A stretch of DNA of 64,000 nt from Actinoallomurus iriomotensis (GCF_030269445.1 NZ_BSTJ01000017.1:62001-126000); one strand, 5' to 3'. Shown: positions 16,729-25,871, counted from the first letter of the stretch. Notes: generated by a model from the sequence alone, not told the origin. Numbers and translations: made by a program.

Positions 16729-17883
16729 TCAGAGGGCCTCGACGAGCCGGGAGATCTCCTCCTCGGTGTTGTAGTAGTGGACCGACGCGCGGACGCGGGG
16801 CGGTGGTGTGGCGCCTCCGTCGTACCGGTAGGTCTGCGCGGACAGCCGTACGTTGATCTTCTGGCGGGCGAGCGCGGCGACGATGTCCGCCGACGCGTGG
16901 CCCTGCCGGGTGAAGGTCACGATGCCGGACCGGCGCGCGCCCCGGTCGTGGACCGTGACGCCGGGCACCTCGGTGAGGGCGCTGCGCAGCGTCTCCGCGA
17001 GCGCCGTCACCCGCCGTTCGATCTCCTCCGTCCCGAGCGCCAGGGCGTAGTCCGCCGCCGCCCCGAGGCCGAGCTGGAGCGCCGCCGACCGTTCGTAGCT
17101 CTCGAACCGGCGGGCGTCGTCGCGCATCGTGTAGGAGTCCGGCCCGGTCCACTCGGCGCTCCGGTCGTCCAGGAAGGTCGGGGCGATCCGCTCCAGCGCG
17201 GCTCGCCGTACGTAGAGGAAGCCGACGCCGCGCGGTCCGCGCAGGAACTTGCGGCCCGTGGCCGACAGGAAGTCACAGTCGATCTCCTCCACGTCCACCG
17301 CGAGCTGCCCGACGGACTGGCAGGCGTCGACGAGGAACAGCGCACCGGACGCGCGGGTCAGGCGGCCGATCTCGGCGACCGGGTTGACCAGCCCGTCGTG
17401 GGTCGGCACGTGGTTGACCGCGACGAGCCGTACGTCGTCGTCCAGCGTGGCGGCGAGCGCGTCGAGGGAGACCTGGCCGTGCTCGTCGTCGGGCAGCACC
17501 TCGACCTTCAGGCCGCGGTCGCGGGCGGCGTGCAGGAAGGCGATCGCGTTGCTGCCGTACTCGCTGGCGGAGGTGAGCACCCGGTCACCGGGCCGGAAGC
17601 GGGTGCCGTAGAAGGCGGTGTCCCAGGCGCGGGTGGCGTTCTCGGTGATGGCGATCTCGTCCGGGTGGGCGCCGACGAGCCGGGCCAGCGAGGCGTACGC
17701 GCCGGTCAGCCGGTCCGTAGCGGCGTCGGCCGCCTCGTATCCGCCCATCAACGCCTCGGCGTCGAGGTGGGCACGGATCGTGTCCAGTACCGGCCGCGGC
17801 TGCAGCGCGGCCCCGGCGTTGTTGAAGTGGACAACCTCCGCGCAACCCGGTGTTTCCCCACGAAGACGTGCAATATCCAGCAA
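16729..17883 (-). CDS. class V PLP aminotransferase / cysteine desulfurase-like enzyme
   Basis: 384 aa. The start is placed at a TTG (17883) because it lies 6 nt after a perfect AGGAGG. Fold-type I PLP enzyme: FNNAGAALQP near the start, NATRAWDTAFYG, NHVPTHDGLVNP, FLVDACQSVGQ with the PLP-nitrogen Asp, and the Schiff-base Lys in SATGRKFLRGPRGVGFLYV. It resembles EgtE (hercynylcysteine sulfoxide lyase) and isopenicillin-N-epimerase-like proteins. No other ergothioneine gene is nearby, so a C-S lyase or desulfurase role is an open inference. Divergent from the CapA gene. Confidence 0.85.
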   Translation of the reverse strand: MLDIARLRGETPGCAEVVHFNNAGAALQPRPVLDTIRAHLDAEALMGGYEAADAATDRLTGAYASLARLVGAHPDEIAITENATRAWDTAFYGTRFRPGDRVLTSASEYGSNAIAFLHAARDRGLKVEVLPDDEHGQVSLDALAATLDDDVRLVAVNHVPTHDGLVNPVAEIGRLTRASGALFLVDACQSVGQLAVDVEEIDCDFLSATGRKFLRGPRGVGFLYVRRAALERIAPTFLDDRSAEWTGPDSYTMRDDARRFESYERSAALQLGLGAAADYALALGTEEIERRVTALAETLRSALTEVPGVTVHDRGARRSGIVTFTRQGHASADIVAALARQKINVRLSAQTYRYDGGATPPPRVRASVHYYNTEEEISRLVEAL

Positions 17884-17992
17884 AACGCCCCTCCTGGTAC
17901 AACGGCCTTCCCGCACGCTACGTGGCCGCGAAGAGGCGTCAAGGGCCCCGGACGTGGCATTCTGTGCGATCTACCCCGAGGTGGTGAACGTG

Positions 17993-19072
17993 ATGCGGCG
18001 ATTCCCGCTGCCTGTCGCCGTGGCCGTTGTGGTCACCCTGGCGGCCGGCGCGGCGGCCTGTAGCGACAAGAGCGACGCCAACATGCCGCCGATGAAGCTG
18101 ACCCCGTCGGCGTCCGGTTCGCCCTCGGCGCGGGTGGAGGCGGCCAAGGAGCCGATCACCATCGCGTTCGCCGGTGACACGCACTTCTACGCCCAGCTCT
18201 CCTCCCGGCTGGCCACCCCGAGCACCGCGCTCGGGCCGACCATCCCGTGGCTCAAGAGGGCCGACTTCACGATGGTGAACCTGGAGACGGCGATCACCAC
18301 GCGAGGGACGAAGGCGCCCAAGCAGTACAACTTCCGCGCTCCGGCCAGCGCGTTCACCGCGCTGAAGGCGGCCGGCGTCGACGTGGTGTCCATGGCCAAC
18401 AACCACGGCATGGACTTCGGCGAGGTGGGGCTCGCCGACTCGCTCGCGGCGATCAAACGGTCCGGCTACCCGGTCGTCGGCATCGGCAAGAACGCCGCCG
18501 AGGCGTACAAGCCGTACTACGCGACGGTCAAGGGCACCCGGCTCGCGGTGATCGGCGCGACCCAGGTGCTCGACGACAACCTGATCAGCGCCTGGTCGGC
18601 CACGAACACCCACGGTGGGCTCGCCTCGGCCAAGAACGCCCCGCGCCTGATCCAGGAGGTGCGCAAGGCGCGCAAGCAGGCCGACGCGGTCATCGTCTAC
18701 CTGCACTGGGGTCAGGAGCTCGAGCCCTGCCCGCTGCCGCGCCAGAAGCACCTCGCGAACCAGCTCGTGCACGCGGGCGCGGACGTGATCGTCGGCGGCC
18801 ACGCCCACATCCCGCTGGGCGGAGGGTTCTTCCACGGCCGCTACATCGACTACGGCATGGGCAACTTCTTCTTCTACGCCGCCAGCGGCAAGACCGCCGA
18901 CACCGGCATCCTCGAGGTGACGCTCAGCGGGCGCAAGGTCCTCAAGGCGCAGTGGCGGCCCGGGACGATCTCCGGCGGCGTGCCGCGGCTGCTCACCGGC
19001 GCCGCACGGGTGCAGGCGCTGACCAAGTGGAACGCCCTACGACGCTGTACGGGGCTGACCGCTCGGCCCTGA
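17993..19072 (+). CDS. CapA-family lipoprotein (PGA_cap metallophosphatase fold)
   Basis: 359 aa from the ATG at 17993 (GTG codons just upstream are alternatives; GAGG at 17978). A lipoprotein signal peptide ends in LAAGAAAC, giving a lipid-modified Cys. The mature protein has the CapA/PGA_cap calcineurin-like pattern: IAFAGDTHFY, MVNLETAIT, DVVSMANNHGMDFG, VIVYLHWGQELEP and VGGHAHIPLGG. Members help build or anchor poly-gamma-glutamate in Bacillus; in actinomycetes the substrate is unknown. Its last 36 bp overlap the convergent hydrolase gene. Confidence 0.9.
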   Translation: MRRFPLPVAVAVVVTLAAGAAACSDKSDANMPPMKLTPSASGSPSARVEAAKEPITIAFAGDTHFYAQLSSRLATPSTALGPTIPWLKRADFTMVNLETAITTRGTKAPKQYNFRAPASAFTALKAAGVDVVSMANNHGMDFGEVGLADSLAAIKRSGYPVVGIGKNAAEAYKPYYATVKGTRLAVIGATQVLDDNLISAWSATNTHGGLASAKNAPRLIQEVRKARKQADAVIVYLHWGQELEPCPLPRQKHLANQLVHAGADVIVGGHAHIPLGGGFFHGRYIDYGMGNFFFYAASGKTADTGILEVTLSGRKVLKAQWRPGTISGGVPRLLTGAARVQALTKWNALRRCTGLTARP

Positions 19073-19993
19073 GGCGGCGGCGAGGTGGTCTCCGTAGAAG
19101 GCCGTGAGCCTGTCGACGGCCCGGCCGACGGGATCGGGCCGGTCGTACAGGTCATAGTGGCTCGCGCCATCGATGACGAACAGGTCCTTCTCGCAGGTCG
19201 CCCGCTGGAACAGTTCGTGTCCGTCTTCGTACGAGCCGAACTCTCCGATTCTGTTCCCCACGATGATCTGCAGGGGTTGTGTCAGCAGTTCTTCTACGAG
19301 ATGAAAGGCGTCGAACGCCAGAACCGACGCGACGCTCGTGAAACGGAGCCGGTTGGACGCGCGCTCGTGCCGGCCTCGCGGAGTCCGGTAGTAGTCGACG
19401 GCCTCGAGCGAATCGAGGCCGGTGATGCCGGCCTCTTCCGCCTCTTTCGGGCTGTCGGGAATCCAGTTCGTGATCAGTGGCTCTCCTCCGCGGGCCTCGA
19501 TCGTCCGCTGCCTCCCGACCGCTTCCAGCATCTCGATCCCGGAGCCCGGGCCGCCGGCCGTCCGGCGTGCTCGGCCGATGTTGACCGCCACGACCGTGCC
19601 GACCGCCTTGATCCGGTGTTCCGTCATGGCCGCGTTGACCGCGTATCCGCCTCCTGCGCAGATGCCGAGTACGCCGATCCGGTCCTCGTCCACATGGTCC
19701 AGGGTCGTCAGGAAGTCGACGGCGCATCGAATGTCCTCCACACGGGCGGCCGGGTCCTCCGCGTATCTCGGTTCGCCGCCGCTTTCGCCCTGGAAAGAGG
19801 CGTCAAAGGCAAGCGCCACGTATCCGTTCTCCGCCATGTGTCCGGCGTAGACGCCCGCCGTCTGCTCCTTCACGCTGCTGCCCGGATGGACGCAGACGAT
19901 CGCCGGGTATCTCCTGCCCTCCTCGAAGCCGGCGGGAAGATGAAGGATCCCCGCGATGTCGCGGCTTCCGTTCCTGAAAGTGATGTGCCTCAT
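19037..19993 (-). CDS. alpha/beta hydrolase, dienelactone-hydrolase/YcjY-like
   Basis: 318 aa, no signal peptide. The nucleophile elbow reads GICAGGG, a Cys in the place of the usual Ser as in dienelactone hydrolases and YcjY-type proteins. VCVHPGSSVKEQ supplies the oxyanion region. The likely acid lies in the VGNRIGEFGSYEDG region and the catalytic His in GASHYDLYD. Divergent from the AraC gene at 20103 with 109 bp between, so the regulator probably acts on it. Base composition is slightly lower in GC than its neighbours. Confidence 0.85.
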   Translation of the reverse strand: MRHITFRNGSRDIAGILHLPAGFEEGRRYPAIVCVHPGSSVKEQTAGVYAGHMAENGYVALAFDASFQGESGGEPRYAEDPAARVEDIRCAVDFLTTLDHVDEDRIGVLGICAGGGYAVNAAMTEHRIKAVGTVVAVNIGRARRTAGGPGSGIEMLEAVGRQRTIEARGGEPLITNWIPDSPKEAEEAGITGLDSLEAVDYYRTPRGRHERASNRLRFTSVASVLAFDAFHLVEELLTQPLQIIVGNRIGEFGSYEDGHELFQRATCEKDLFVIDGASHYDLYDRPDPVGRAVDRLTAFYGDHLAAASGPSGQPRTAS

Positions 19994-20102
19994 CGCGGAC
20001 CTTGCTTTCGGGTATCGAGGTTCACTGTCGCGAAGGCAAGTCTGGTCGCGCCGATGTGGACTTTGAATGCTCCAGAGTGGCGAATTCTTGCGCTAGAGTC
20101 CG

Positions 20103-21059
20103 ATGGTGATGCCCGATCCCCTCTCGGAGATGCTCGCGCTGGTCAACGCCCGCTGCCTGATCTCGGGCGAGCTCCGGGCCGGTGGAGAGTGGGCGTTCCG
20201 GTTCCGGCCGGACGCTCCGGTCAAGCTGGACGCCGTCGTCCGGGGCTCCTGCTGGCTGATCGTCGACGACGGCCCTCCGTCGCGACTCGTCGCCGGAGAC
20301 GCCGTCGTGCTCAACGGTGTCGGCTCCACGGTGCTCTGCAGCGATCCACGGCTACGCCCGGCCGAGGCAGCGGAGATCCGCACCTCGGAGCAGGATCACC
20401 GTGGCCGGCCCGGCAGCGGCGACGACGTCGTGATCATCGGCGGGCACGTGGATTTCGACCCGGCCGCGGCGAGCCTCTTCACGTCGGCTCTGCCCGGCGT
20501 GACCCACGCGAGCGCGGCCAGCACCGAAGCGGCGGAGATGCGTCGCCTGCTCGAACAGATCATGGCCGAGACCGCGAGCGACAATCCGGGCGCACGCTTC
20601 GCCATAGATCAGCACGCGCAGCTCCTCCTGCTCCAGGTCCTGCGCATCGGTCTTCGGGGCGAGGCCGTCTCACATCCCGGCTGGCTTCGCCTGCTCGCGG
20701 ATCCACGACTGCGTCCGGCCGTATCTCTCATGCACGCCGACCCCGGTCGCGCCTGGGGGCTCGCCGACCTGGCCACGGCGGCAGGGATGTCGCGCAGCCA
20801 TTTCGCCCACCGGTTCCGCGAGGTCTCGGGTCAGCCCCCGCTGACCTACCTGTCGCACTGGCGTGTCCGCCTCGCGGAGCGAGCGCTACGCGAGACCGAC
20901 ACGACGGTCGCCGCACTGGCCGAGCGCCTCGGGTACGCATCGGAGAGTTCGTTCAGCCACGCCTTCACCCGCATCGCCGGCGTGTCCCCGAGCCGCTACC
21001 GACGGCGGGGCCGGCCGTCCGGCCCCGAGGCGGCGATCAGGTCGCGATACCACGCGTAG
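20103..21059 (+). CDS. AraC-family regulator with cupin_6 sensor
   Basis: 318 aa. An N-terminal cupin_6 domain (about 5-190; GSCWLIVDDGPPSRLVAGDAVVL) is followed by a C-terminal AraC DNA-binding domain (about 205-305) with AWGLADLATAAGMSRSHFAHRFREVSGQPPLTYL split over the first helix-turn-helix and SFSHAFTRIAGVSPSRYR in the second. Divergent from the dienelactone-hydrolase-like gene, its likely target. The last 64 bp are antisense to the end of the GH1 gene. Confidence 0.92.
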   Translation: MVMPDPLSEMLALVNARCLISGELRAGGEWAFRFRPDAPVKLDAVVRGSCWLIVDDGPPSRLVAGDAVVLNGVGSTVLCSDPRLRPAEAAEIRTSEQDHRGRPGSGDDVVIIGGHVDFDPAAASLFTSALPGVTHASAASTEAAEMRRLLEQIMAETASDNPGARFAIDQHAQLLLLQVLRIGLRGEAVSHPGWLRLLADPRLRPAVSLMHADPGRAWGLADLATAAGMSRSHFAHRFREVSGQPPLTYLSHWRVRLAERALRETDTTVAALAERLGYASESSFSHAFTRIAGVSPSRYRRRGRPSGPEAAIRSRYHA

Positions 21060-22330
21060 GAGGCGCGCGGCGTGCGCCGCTGGGTCGCGTAGTCGACGTG
21101 GACCAGGCCGAACCTCGGGTGATACCCCTCGGCCCACTCGAAGTTGTCCAGCAGCGACCAGACGTAGTAGCCGCGCACGTCCACGCCGTCGTTCATCGCG
21201 GCCCGTACGGCGTCGACGTGGGCGGACAGGTAGTCGATGCGCGGCCGGTCGTCGAGCGCCTCGTCGTAGGAGCAGCCGCTCTCGGTGATCTGGATCGGCG
21301 GGAGCGCGTCGCCGTACCGGCTCTTCAACGTGGTCAGCAGCCGGTGCAGCGCGGCGGGGACGACCGGCCAGCCCATCCCGGTCACCGGCGGCGCCCCGGG
21401 CACGTCGGTCATCGCGAACGGCAGCTCGTCACCCTCGGCGGGCGCCGCGACGCCGACCGGGTTGTAGTAGTTGACGCCCAGGACGTCGATGGGCGCGGAG
21501 ACGACCGCGAGGTCGCCGTCGTGTACGTGCGGCAGGTCCACGCCGAGGTCCGGGTAGCCGCCGCGCAGGATCGGGTCGGTGAACTGCCAGTTCAGCAGGT
21601 TGTCGAACGCCTGGGTGGCGGCGGCGTCCTCGGGCCGGTCGCTCGCCGCCCGCCCGGGCGTGTAGTGGTTGGCGATCCCGACCGACCGGGCGCCGGCGCC
21701 GCGCAGCGCCTCCACGGCGAGGCCGTGCCCGAGGAGCTGGTGGTGCGCGACGGGCAGCGCGCCGAGCATGAGCGTCCGGCCCGGGGCGTACACGCCGAAC
21801 GCGTACCCGTAGGCCATGACGACCATCGGCTCGTTCAGCGTGATCCACAGCGCGACGCGGTCGGCCAGCCGTTCGGCGACGATCGCGGCGTACTCGGCGA
21901 ACCGGGCGGCCGTGTCGCGGTTCAGCCACCCACCGGCGTCCTCGAGCGGCTGAGGCAGGTCCCAGTGGAACAGCGTCGCCGTGGCGTTCAGGCCACGCTC
22001 GGCCAGCCCGTCCACGAGCCGGTCGTAGAAGTCCAGGCCCTTGGCGTTGACCGGCCCGGAGCCGTCCGGCTGCACGCGCGGCCACGCGATGGAGAACCGG
22101 TACGCCCGCGCGCCGAGGCCGGCGATCAGGTCGAGGTCCTCCGGCCAGCGGTGGTAGTGGTCGCAGGCGACGTCGGCGGTGTGCCCGTCGCGGATCCGTC
22201 CCGGTGCGCGGCAGAAGGTGTCCCAGACCGACGCGCCCCGGCCGTCCTCGCCGGTCGCCCCCTCGATCTGGAACGCCGCGGTGGCGACACCCCACTGGAA
22301 CTCGGACGTCGACCCCCGTACCGGCGTCAT
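20996..22330 (-). CDS. bglB: GH1 family beta-glucosidase
   Basis: 444 aa, full length for GH1, cytoplasmic. FQWGVATAAFQIEGA is the N-terminal family signature. The acid/base Glu is residue 167 in TLNEPM and the nucleophile Glu is residue 350 in ITESG. Sugar-binding residues appear in YRFSIAWPR and FEWAEGYHPRFGLVHVDY. The ATG at 22330 has a GGGAGG ribosome-binding site. It hydrolyses beta-glucosides or related aryl or disaccharide substrates. Divergent from the TetR gene at 22396. Confidence 0.95.
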   Translation of the reverse strand: MTPVRGSTSEFQWGVATAAFQIEGATGEDGRGASVWDTFCRAPGRIRDGHTADVACDHYHRWPEDLDLIAGLGARAYRFSIAWPRVQPDGSGPVNAKGLDFYDRLVDGLAERGLNATATLFHWDLPQPLEDAGGWLNRDTAARFAEYAAIVAERLADRVALWITLNEPMVVMAYGYAFGVYAPGRTLMLGALPVAHHQLLGHGLAVEALRGAGARSVGIANHYTPGRAASDRPEDAAATQAFDNLLNWQFTDPILRGGYPDLGVDLPHVHDGDLAVVSAPIDVLGVNYYNPVGVAAPAEGDELPFAMTDVPGAPPVTGMGWPVVPAALHRLLTTLKSRYGDALPPIQITESGCSYDEALDDRPRIDYLSAHVDAVRAAMNDGVDVRGYYVWSLLDNFEWAEGYHPRFGLVHVDYATQRRTPRASYAWYRDLIAASGPDGRPRRR

Positions 22331-22395
22331 CGCGACCTCCCGGAAATGTGAGGAGGTTTCGGATCCTACGGGGCCGGTGTGCCACTGGAAAAGGC

Positions 22396-23028
22396 ATGAT
22401 TGTACGTGTGACGACGGATACCTCGGCACTGAGACGCAGGCCCGCTCAGCGACGCAGCGCCGAGCGGGTGCAGCGCATGCTGGACGCCTGCGCGGACATC
22501 CTGGACGAGAACGGCTACGACGGCCTCTCCACGACCAAGGTCGCCCAGCGCGCGGACGTCGCGATCGGCTCGGTCTACCAGTTCTTCCCCGACAAGCGGG
22601 CGATCGCGCAGGAGCTCGCGCTCCGCAACCTGGAGATGTTCGGCGAGCGGGTGGCCCGCGGCCTGGCCGAGGGCGGCTTCCCGCACTGGTACGACGCGGT
22701 CGGCACGGTCATCGAGATCTTCGTGGACATGCACCGCACCGTCCCCGGCTTCCGCGTGCTGCGCTTCGGCGACATCGCCGACGTCCGGCTCCTCGACGGC
22801 GGCGCGGAGAACAACGCGGTCGTCGCCGACCGGCTGCGCGGCCTGCTGGTCGAGGCGTTCGAGGTGCCCGACACCGAGGAGTTCTCCCGCGCCCTCGCGG
22901 TGGCCGTCGAGGCCGCCGACGCCGTGCTGAAGCTGGCCTTCCGCACCGAACGCGACGGCGACCCGGCTCTGCTCGCCGAGGCGGAGCAGCTCATCACCGG
23001 TTACCTGGCCCGCCACTTCGAGTCCTGA
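22396..23028 (+). CDS. TetR-family transcriptional regulator
   Basis: 210 aa from the ATG at 22396 (GTG 22408 also possible). The N-terminal helix-turn-helix covers about 25-70, with YDGLSTTKVAQRADVAIGSVYQFFPDKRAI. The C-terminal ligand domain is helical and contains DMHRTVPGFRVLRFGDIAD. Divergent from the GH1 gene with 65 bp between, and 10 bp ahead of the PhzF gene, so it could control both. Confidence 0.9.
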   Translation: MIVRVTTDTSALRRRPAQRRSAERVQRMLDACADILDENGYDGLSTTKVAQRADVAIGSVYQFFPDKRAIAQELALRNLEMFGERVARGLAEGGFPHWYDAVGTVIEIFVDMHRTVPGFRVLRFGDIADVRLLDGGAENNAVVADRLRGLLVEAFEVPDTEEFSRALAVAVEAADAVLKLAFRTERDGDPALLAEAEQLITGYLARHFES

Positions 23029-23038
23029 GCGTCGTACC

Positions 23039-23839
23039 GTGATCGTGCATGCCTGTCTGCGCGACGGCCGGGGCGGCAGCCCGACCGCCGTCGTGCCGGA
23101 CGGTCCGTTCACCGACGACGAGCGGCGCGCCGTGCCGGCGGCGTGGAGCGCCTCGCATGCCGTGTTCTTCTCCGTCCGCGACGGGCGGGTGGCGCTGCGA
23201 TTCTTCACCGCCGAGGGCGAGCTTCCCGCCTGCGGCCACGGAACGGTCGCGGCGCTCGCGGTTCTCGCCGAGCGGTCCGGTCTGCCGGAGTACCGGACCA
23301 CCCTGTACGCGGGCGGGCGCTCCTTCAGCGGCCGGGCCGTGCGGCGGTCCGAGGGGTTCGAGGCGTCGTTCGATCCGGGCCCGGTCACGCTCCGGGTCAC
23401 CACCGCACGAGAACGCGACCTGGTCCTTCCCCTCTTTCCGGCGGTCGCCGGGCCGGCCGTCGTCGCCTCCGTGGGACGGCCCCGGATGCTCATCCCGGTC
23501 CCCACCCGCGCGGACCTGGCCGCCCTCGCTCCCGACCTGGACCGGCTGCGCGACGCCTGCGACCGTCTCGGCCTGCTCGGTTGCTACGTCCATACCGTCC
23601 CCACCGCGGACGGGCACGCCGCCGCACGCATGTTCGCCCCGTCGATCGGCGTTCCCGAGGACATCGCCAACGCCAACAGCACGGGCTGTCTGGCCGCCCA
23701 CCTGTCCCACCAGGGCTTCACCACCGTCACCGTCGACATGGGCGACGCCGTCGGATCCCCCTCCTCCATCACGGCCGAGACCGGCCCGGGAGGTGCCCAC
23801 CTGTACGTCGGCGGCGTCGCCGCCCTCGGCACGCGATGA
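23039..23839 (+). CDS. PhzF-family epimerase/isomerase-like protein
   Basis: 266 aa from a GTG at 23039. The two-lobed PhzF/diaminopimelate-epimerase fold is shown by RFFTAEGELPACGHGTVAALAV (the family Glu-and-GHGT motif) in the first half, and ANANSTGCLAAHLS (the second-half G-C-A loop) in the second. Members isomerise dihydroxyanthranilate-type or other small acids, often with unknown substrate. Cotranscribed with the TetR gene. Convergent with the polysaccharide deacetylase, 3 bp between stops. Confidence 0.85.
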   Translation: MIVHACLRDGRGGSPTAVVPDGPFTDDERRAVPAAWSASHAVFFSVRDGRVALRFFTAEGELPACGHGTVAALAVLAERSGLPEYRTTLYAGGRSFSGRAVRRSEGFEASFDPGPVTLRVTTARERDLVLPLFPAVAGPAVVASVGRPRMLIPVPTRADLAALAPDLDRLRDACDRLGLLGCYVHTVPTADGHAAARMFAPSIGVPEDIANANSTGCLAAHLSHQGFTTVTVDMGDAVGSPSSITAETGPGGAHLYVGGVAALGTR

Positions 23840-23842
23840 GTC

Positions 23843-24721
23843 TCACCGCGTCTCGGCGGAGGTGCGCACGTAGTGCTCGGCGATCTCGTCGCTCGTGGTC
23901 ACCCATGCGTCGGGTCGTCCGGCGAGGTACTCCAGCGCCTGGTCGAGATACTTGGCCCGGAACGCCTGGCCGGTGACGAACGGGTGCAGGGCCAGCGCCA
24001 TCACCCGGCCGCTGTGCGCGGAGTCGGCGCTCAACTGCTCGTACTGGTCCTTGACGATCTGCACGAACTCCGGCCCGGTGGTGCCCTTGCCGAAGAGGTT
24101 CAGGTCGTTGAGCTCCACCGAGTACGGGACGCTGATCATGCCGGGCACGTTCAACCGGTAGGGCTGGTCGTCGTTGGTCCAGTCGAGCACGTACGACAGA
24201 CCGAGTTCGGCGAGCAACTCGGCGGTGTTGAACGTCTCGGTCAGTCCTGGTCCCATCCAGCCGTGCGGCCGGCGGCCGGTGGCGGCGGTGATGGTGTCGA
24301 CGATCTCGGTGAGGACGCAGCGCTCCTCGTCGCGGTCCATGCCGGTGTGGAGGATCGAGTTGGTCCGCCCGTGCGCCAGCCAGGCCCAGTCCCGGTCCAG
24401 GCCCGCCTTGATGATCTGGGGATAGTGGTCGGCGACCTCGGAGTTCAGCAGCACGCTCGGCCGGATGCCGTGCCGGTCGAGGCTTTCGATCGTGCGCCAG
24501 ATGCCGACCCGTACCCCGTAGTCGCGCCAGCCGTGGTTGAGGGCGTCGGGGACCAGGTCCACCGTGCCGGGCCAGATGCTGGTGGACGGGCGGTCGATCA
24601 GGAAGTGCTCGATGTTGAGCCCGACGTAGACGGCGACTCTGGCGCCGCCGGGCCAGCTGATCGCCGGCTGCTCGGTGATCGGGCTGTAGTCGAAGAGCTC
24701 GTTCTCCGTGGTGTTCGTCAT
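23843..24721 (-). CDS. polysaccharide deacetylase / allantoinase-like (PuuE-type) hydrolase
   Basis: 292 aa from the ATG at 24721 (seven extra residues possible). NodB-homology family without a signal peptide: ARVAVYVGLNIEHFLID, VLLNSEVADHYP, WLAHGRTNS, GWMGPGLTETFNT, YVLDWTNDDQPYRL and LALHPFVTGQAFRAKYL. This order matches cytoplasmic PuuE-like proteins acting on allantoin or small amides rather than on cell-wall polymers. A TCACAC-CA-GTGTGA palindrome lies 18 nt before the start. Confidence 0.82.
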   Translation of the reverse strand: MTNTTENELFDYSPITEQPAISWPGGARVAVYVGLNIEHFLIDRPSTSIWPGTVDLVPDALNHGWRDYGVRVGIWRTIESLDRHGIRPSVLLNSEVADHYPQIIKAGLDRDWAWLAHGRTNSILHTGMDRDEERCVLTEIVDTITAATGRRPHGWMGPGLTETFNTAELLAELGLSYVLDWTNDDQPYRLNVPGMISVPYSVELNDLNLFGKGTTGPEFVQIVKDQYEQLSADSAHSGRVMALALHPFVTGQAFRAKYLDQALEYLAGRPDAWVTTSDEIAEHYVRTSAETR

Positions 24722-24738
24722 GCCGGGACGGTAAGACT

Positions 24739-24752
24739 TCACACCAGTGTGA
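24739..24752. promoter_or_regulatory. palindromic operator ahead of the deacetylase gene
   Basis: TCACAC, 2-nt spacer, GTGTGA: a perfect 6-bp inverted repeat immediately upstream of the deacetylase start and just downstream of the bioY terminator. The cognate regulator is not in view. Confidence 0.5.
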
Positions 24753-24778
24753 GGTTCAAGCCCGGCCTCAACGCGAAA

Positions 24779-24803
24779 CGGCCCGGCGAGATCCGCCGGG
24801 CCG
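24779..24803 (-). terminator. terminator of bioY
   Basis: A 10-bp perfect stem (CGGCCCGGCG with its complement) around an AGATC loop, 12 nt after the bioY stop. On the minus strand it is followed by TTTCGCGTT. Confidence 0.8.
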
Positions 24804-24815
24804 GTTCACCGAAGA

Positions 24816-25397
24816 TCAGCGGCGCACGAGTCGCCACGCGGCGGGCAACAGACCCGCGGCGAGCAGCACCTTCAGCGCGTCACCGATGAGGAACGGACGG
24901 ACGCCCATCGAGAGGGCGGCGCCGAAGCCGGAGTGGGTCATGGCCATCAGCCACGGCACGCCCACGGCGTAGATGAGCACGGTGCCCAACGTCATCGTCA
25001 GGACGGTGCGCAGCGGCGACCGGTCACCGCCGCGTGCGGCCAGCGCACCCACGACCGCGCCCGCCAGCACGAATCCGAGGATGTAGCCGTACGAGGCGAA
25101 GTGCCAGCCGGAGGGGGCACCCGGGGCGAACCACGGCACGCCGAGCGTGCCGGCGAGCGCGTACAGGGCCATCGAGATGGCCGAACGGTTCAGCCCGAGC
25201 GCGGCGCCGGAGAGCAGCACGGCGAACGTCTGCCCGCTCACCGGCACCGGGGTACCCGGCAACGGCACACTGATCTGCGCGGCGATACCGACGAACACGG
25301 CCGCGCCGACGACGAGCGCGACGTCACGGACCAAGCGGCCCGGGACGAGGTCGCCGAGCACCGCCGGACGTGCCACTGCAGCCTGGGGGTTGGACAC
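24816..25397 (-). CDS. bioY: biotin transporter substrate-binding subunit BioY
   Basis: 193 aa from the GTG at 25397, with a strong GAAAGGAAGG ribosome-binding site. Six hydrophobic segments and the BioY signature: AQISVPLPGTPVPVSGQTFAVLLSGAALG in two stretches, GTLGVPWFAPG, and SYGYILGFVLAG. BioY is the S component of an ECF-type biotin importer. BioM and BioN are not adjacent, so it may use a shared energising module or act alone. No biotin operator was recognised. Confidence 0.93.
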   Translation of the reverse strand: MSNPQAAVARPAVLGDLVPGRLVRDVALVVGAAVFVGIAAQISVPLPGTPVPVSGQTFAVLLSGAALGLNRSAISMALYALAGTLGVPWFAPGAPSGWHFASYGYILGFVLAGAVVGALAARGGDRSPLRTVLTMTLGTVLIYAVGVPWLMAMTHSGFGAALSMGVRPFLIGDALKVLLAAGLLPAAWRLVRR

Positions 25398-25521
25398 GTG
25401 GAACCTTCCTTTCGAGGGCCAACCGGACAATTGTCGCTCTACCTCGTGAGGAAGGCGCGTGGCGGCCCCGCCAAAGATCCGTGCTCGGCCTTTGTCCGGC
25501 CCGTACGGCGGCGTGCCCTGG

Positions 25522-25869
25522 TCAGTACGGCCGGTGCCGGTCGTTCGGGCCACGCAGGGTCGTACGGCGCATGAGGATGCGGCGCATCGCGCCGTAGCCG
25601 CAGTCGAAGCGGTCCGCGACCTGGCGGATCGACCAGCCCTGCTCGTACAGGCGCACCGCGTCCTGCTCCCTGCGCTCGCGCTCGGGATCTTCGCGGTCCG
25701 CGCTCTCGCGGAAGGCGAGGACGTCGGCGCGGCGGTAGCGCCGGTGGCCGCCGGGGGTGTGGAGCGCCGGCTTCAGCGCGCCGATGCGAGCCCACCAGGC
25801 CAGGGTCGGCACGCTGACGCGGAGCAGCCGGGCGGCCTCCCGGGGAGTGAGCAGGTCGTCGTCGTGCAT
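25522..25869 (-). CDS. MerR/BldC-type helix-turn-helix protein
   Basis: 115 aa. The N-terminal MerR_1/BldC domain is LLTPREAARLLRVSVPTLAWWA then GALKPALHTPGGHRRYRRADVL. A second helix-turn-helix at the C-terminus reads LYEQGWSIRQVADRFDCGYGAMRRIL. The protein lacks a MerR ligand domain. It starts 2 nt after the stop of the HATPase gene, so the two are an operon and probably act together in developmental or stress control. The double-HTH arrangement is longer than BldC itself (about 68 aa). Confidence 0.83.
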   Translation of the reverse strand: MHDDDLLTPREAARLLRVSVPTLAWWARIGALKPALHTPGGHRRYRRADVLAFRESADREDPERERREQDAVRLYEQGWSIRQVADRFDCGYGAMRRILMRRTTLRGPNDRHRPY

Positions 25870-25871
25870 CC

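Noticed and set aside
19085-22351. Open plus-strand frame of more than 1000 codons antisense to the hydrolase and GH1 genes
   Set aside because: It is a product of GC-rich third positions opposite real genes; the translation is Arg/Pro/Gly-rich with no family, while both strands under it hold well-supported genes.
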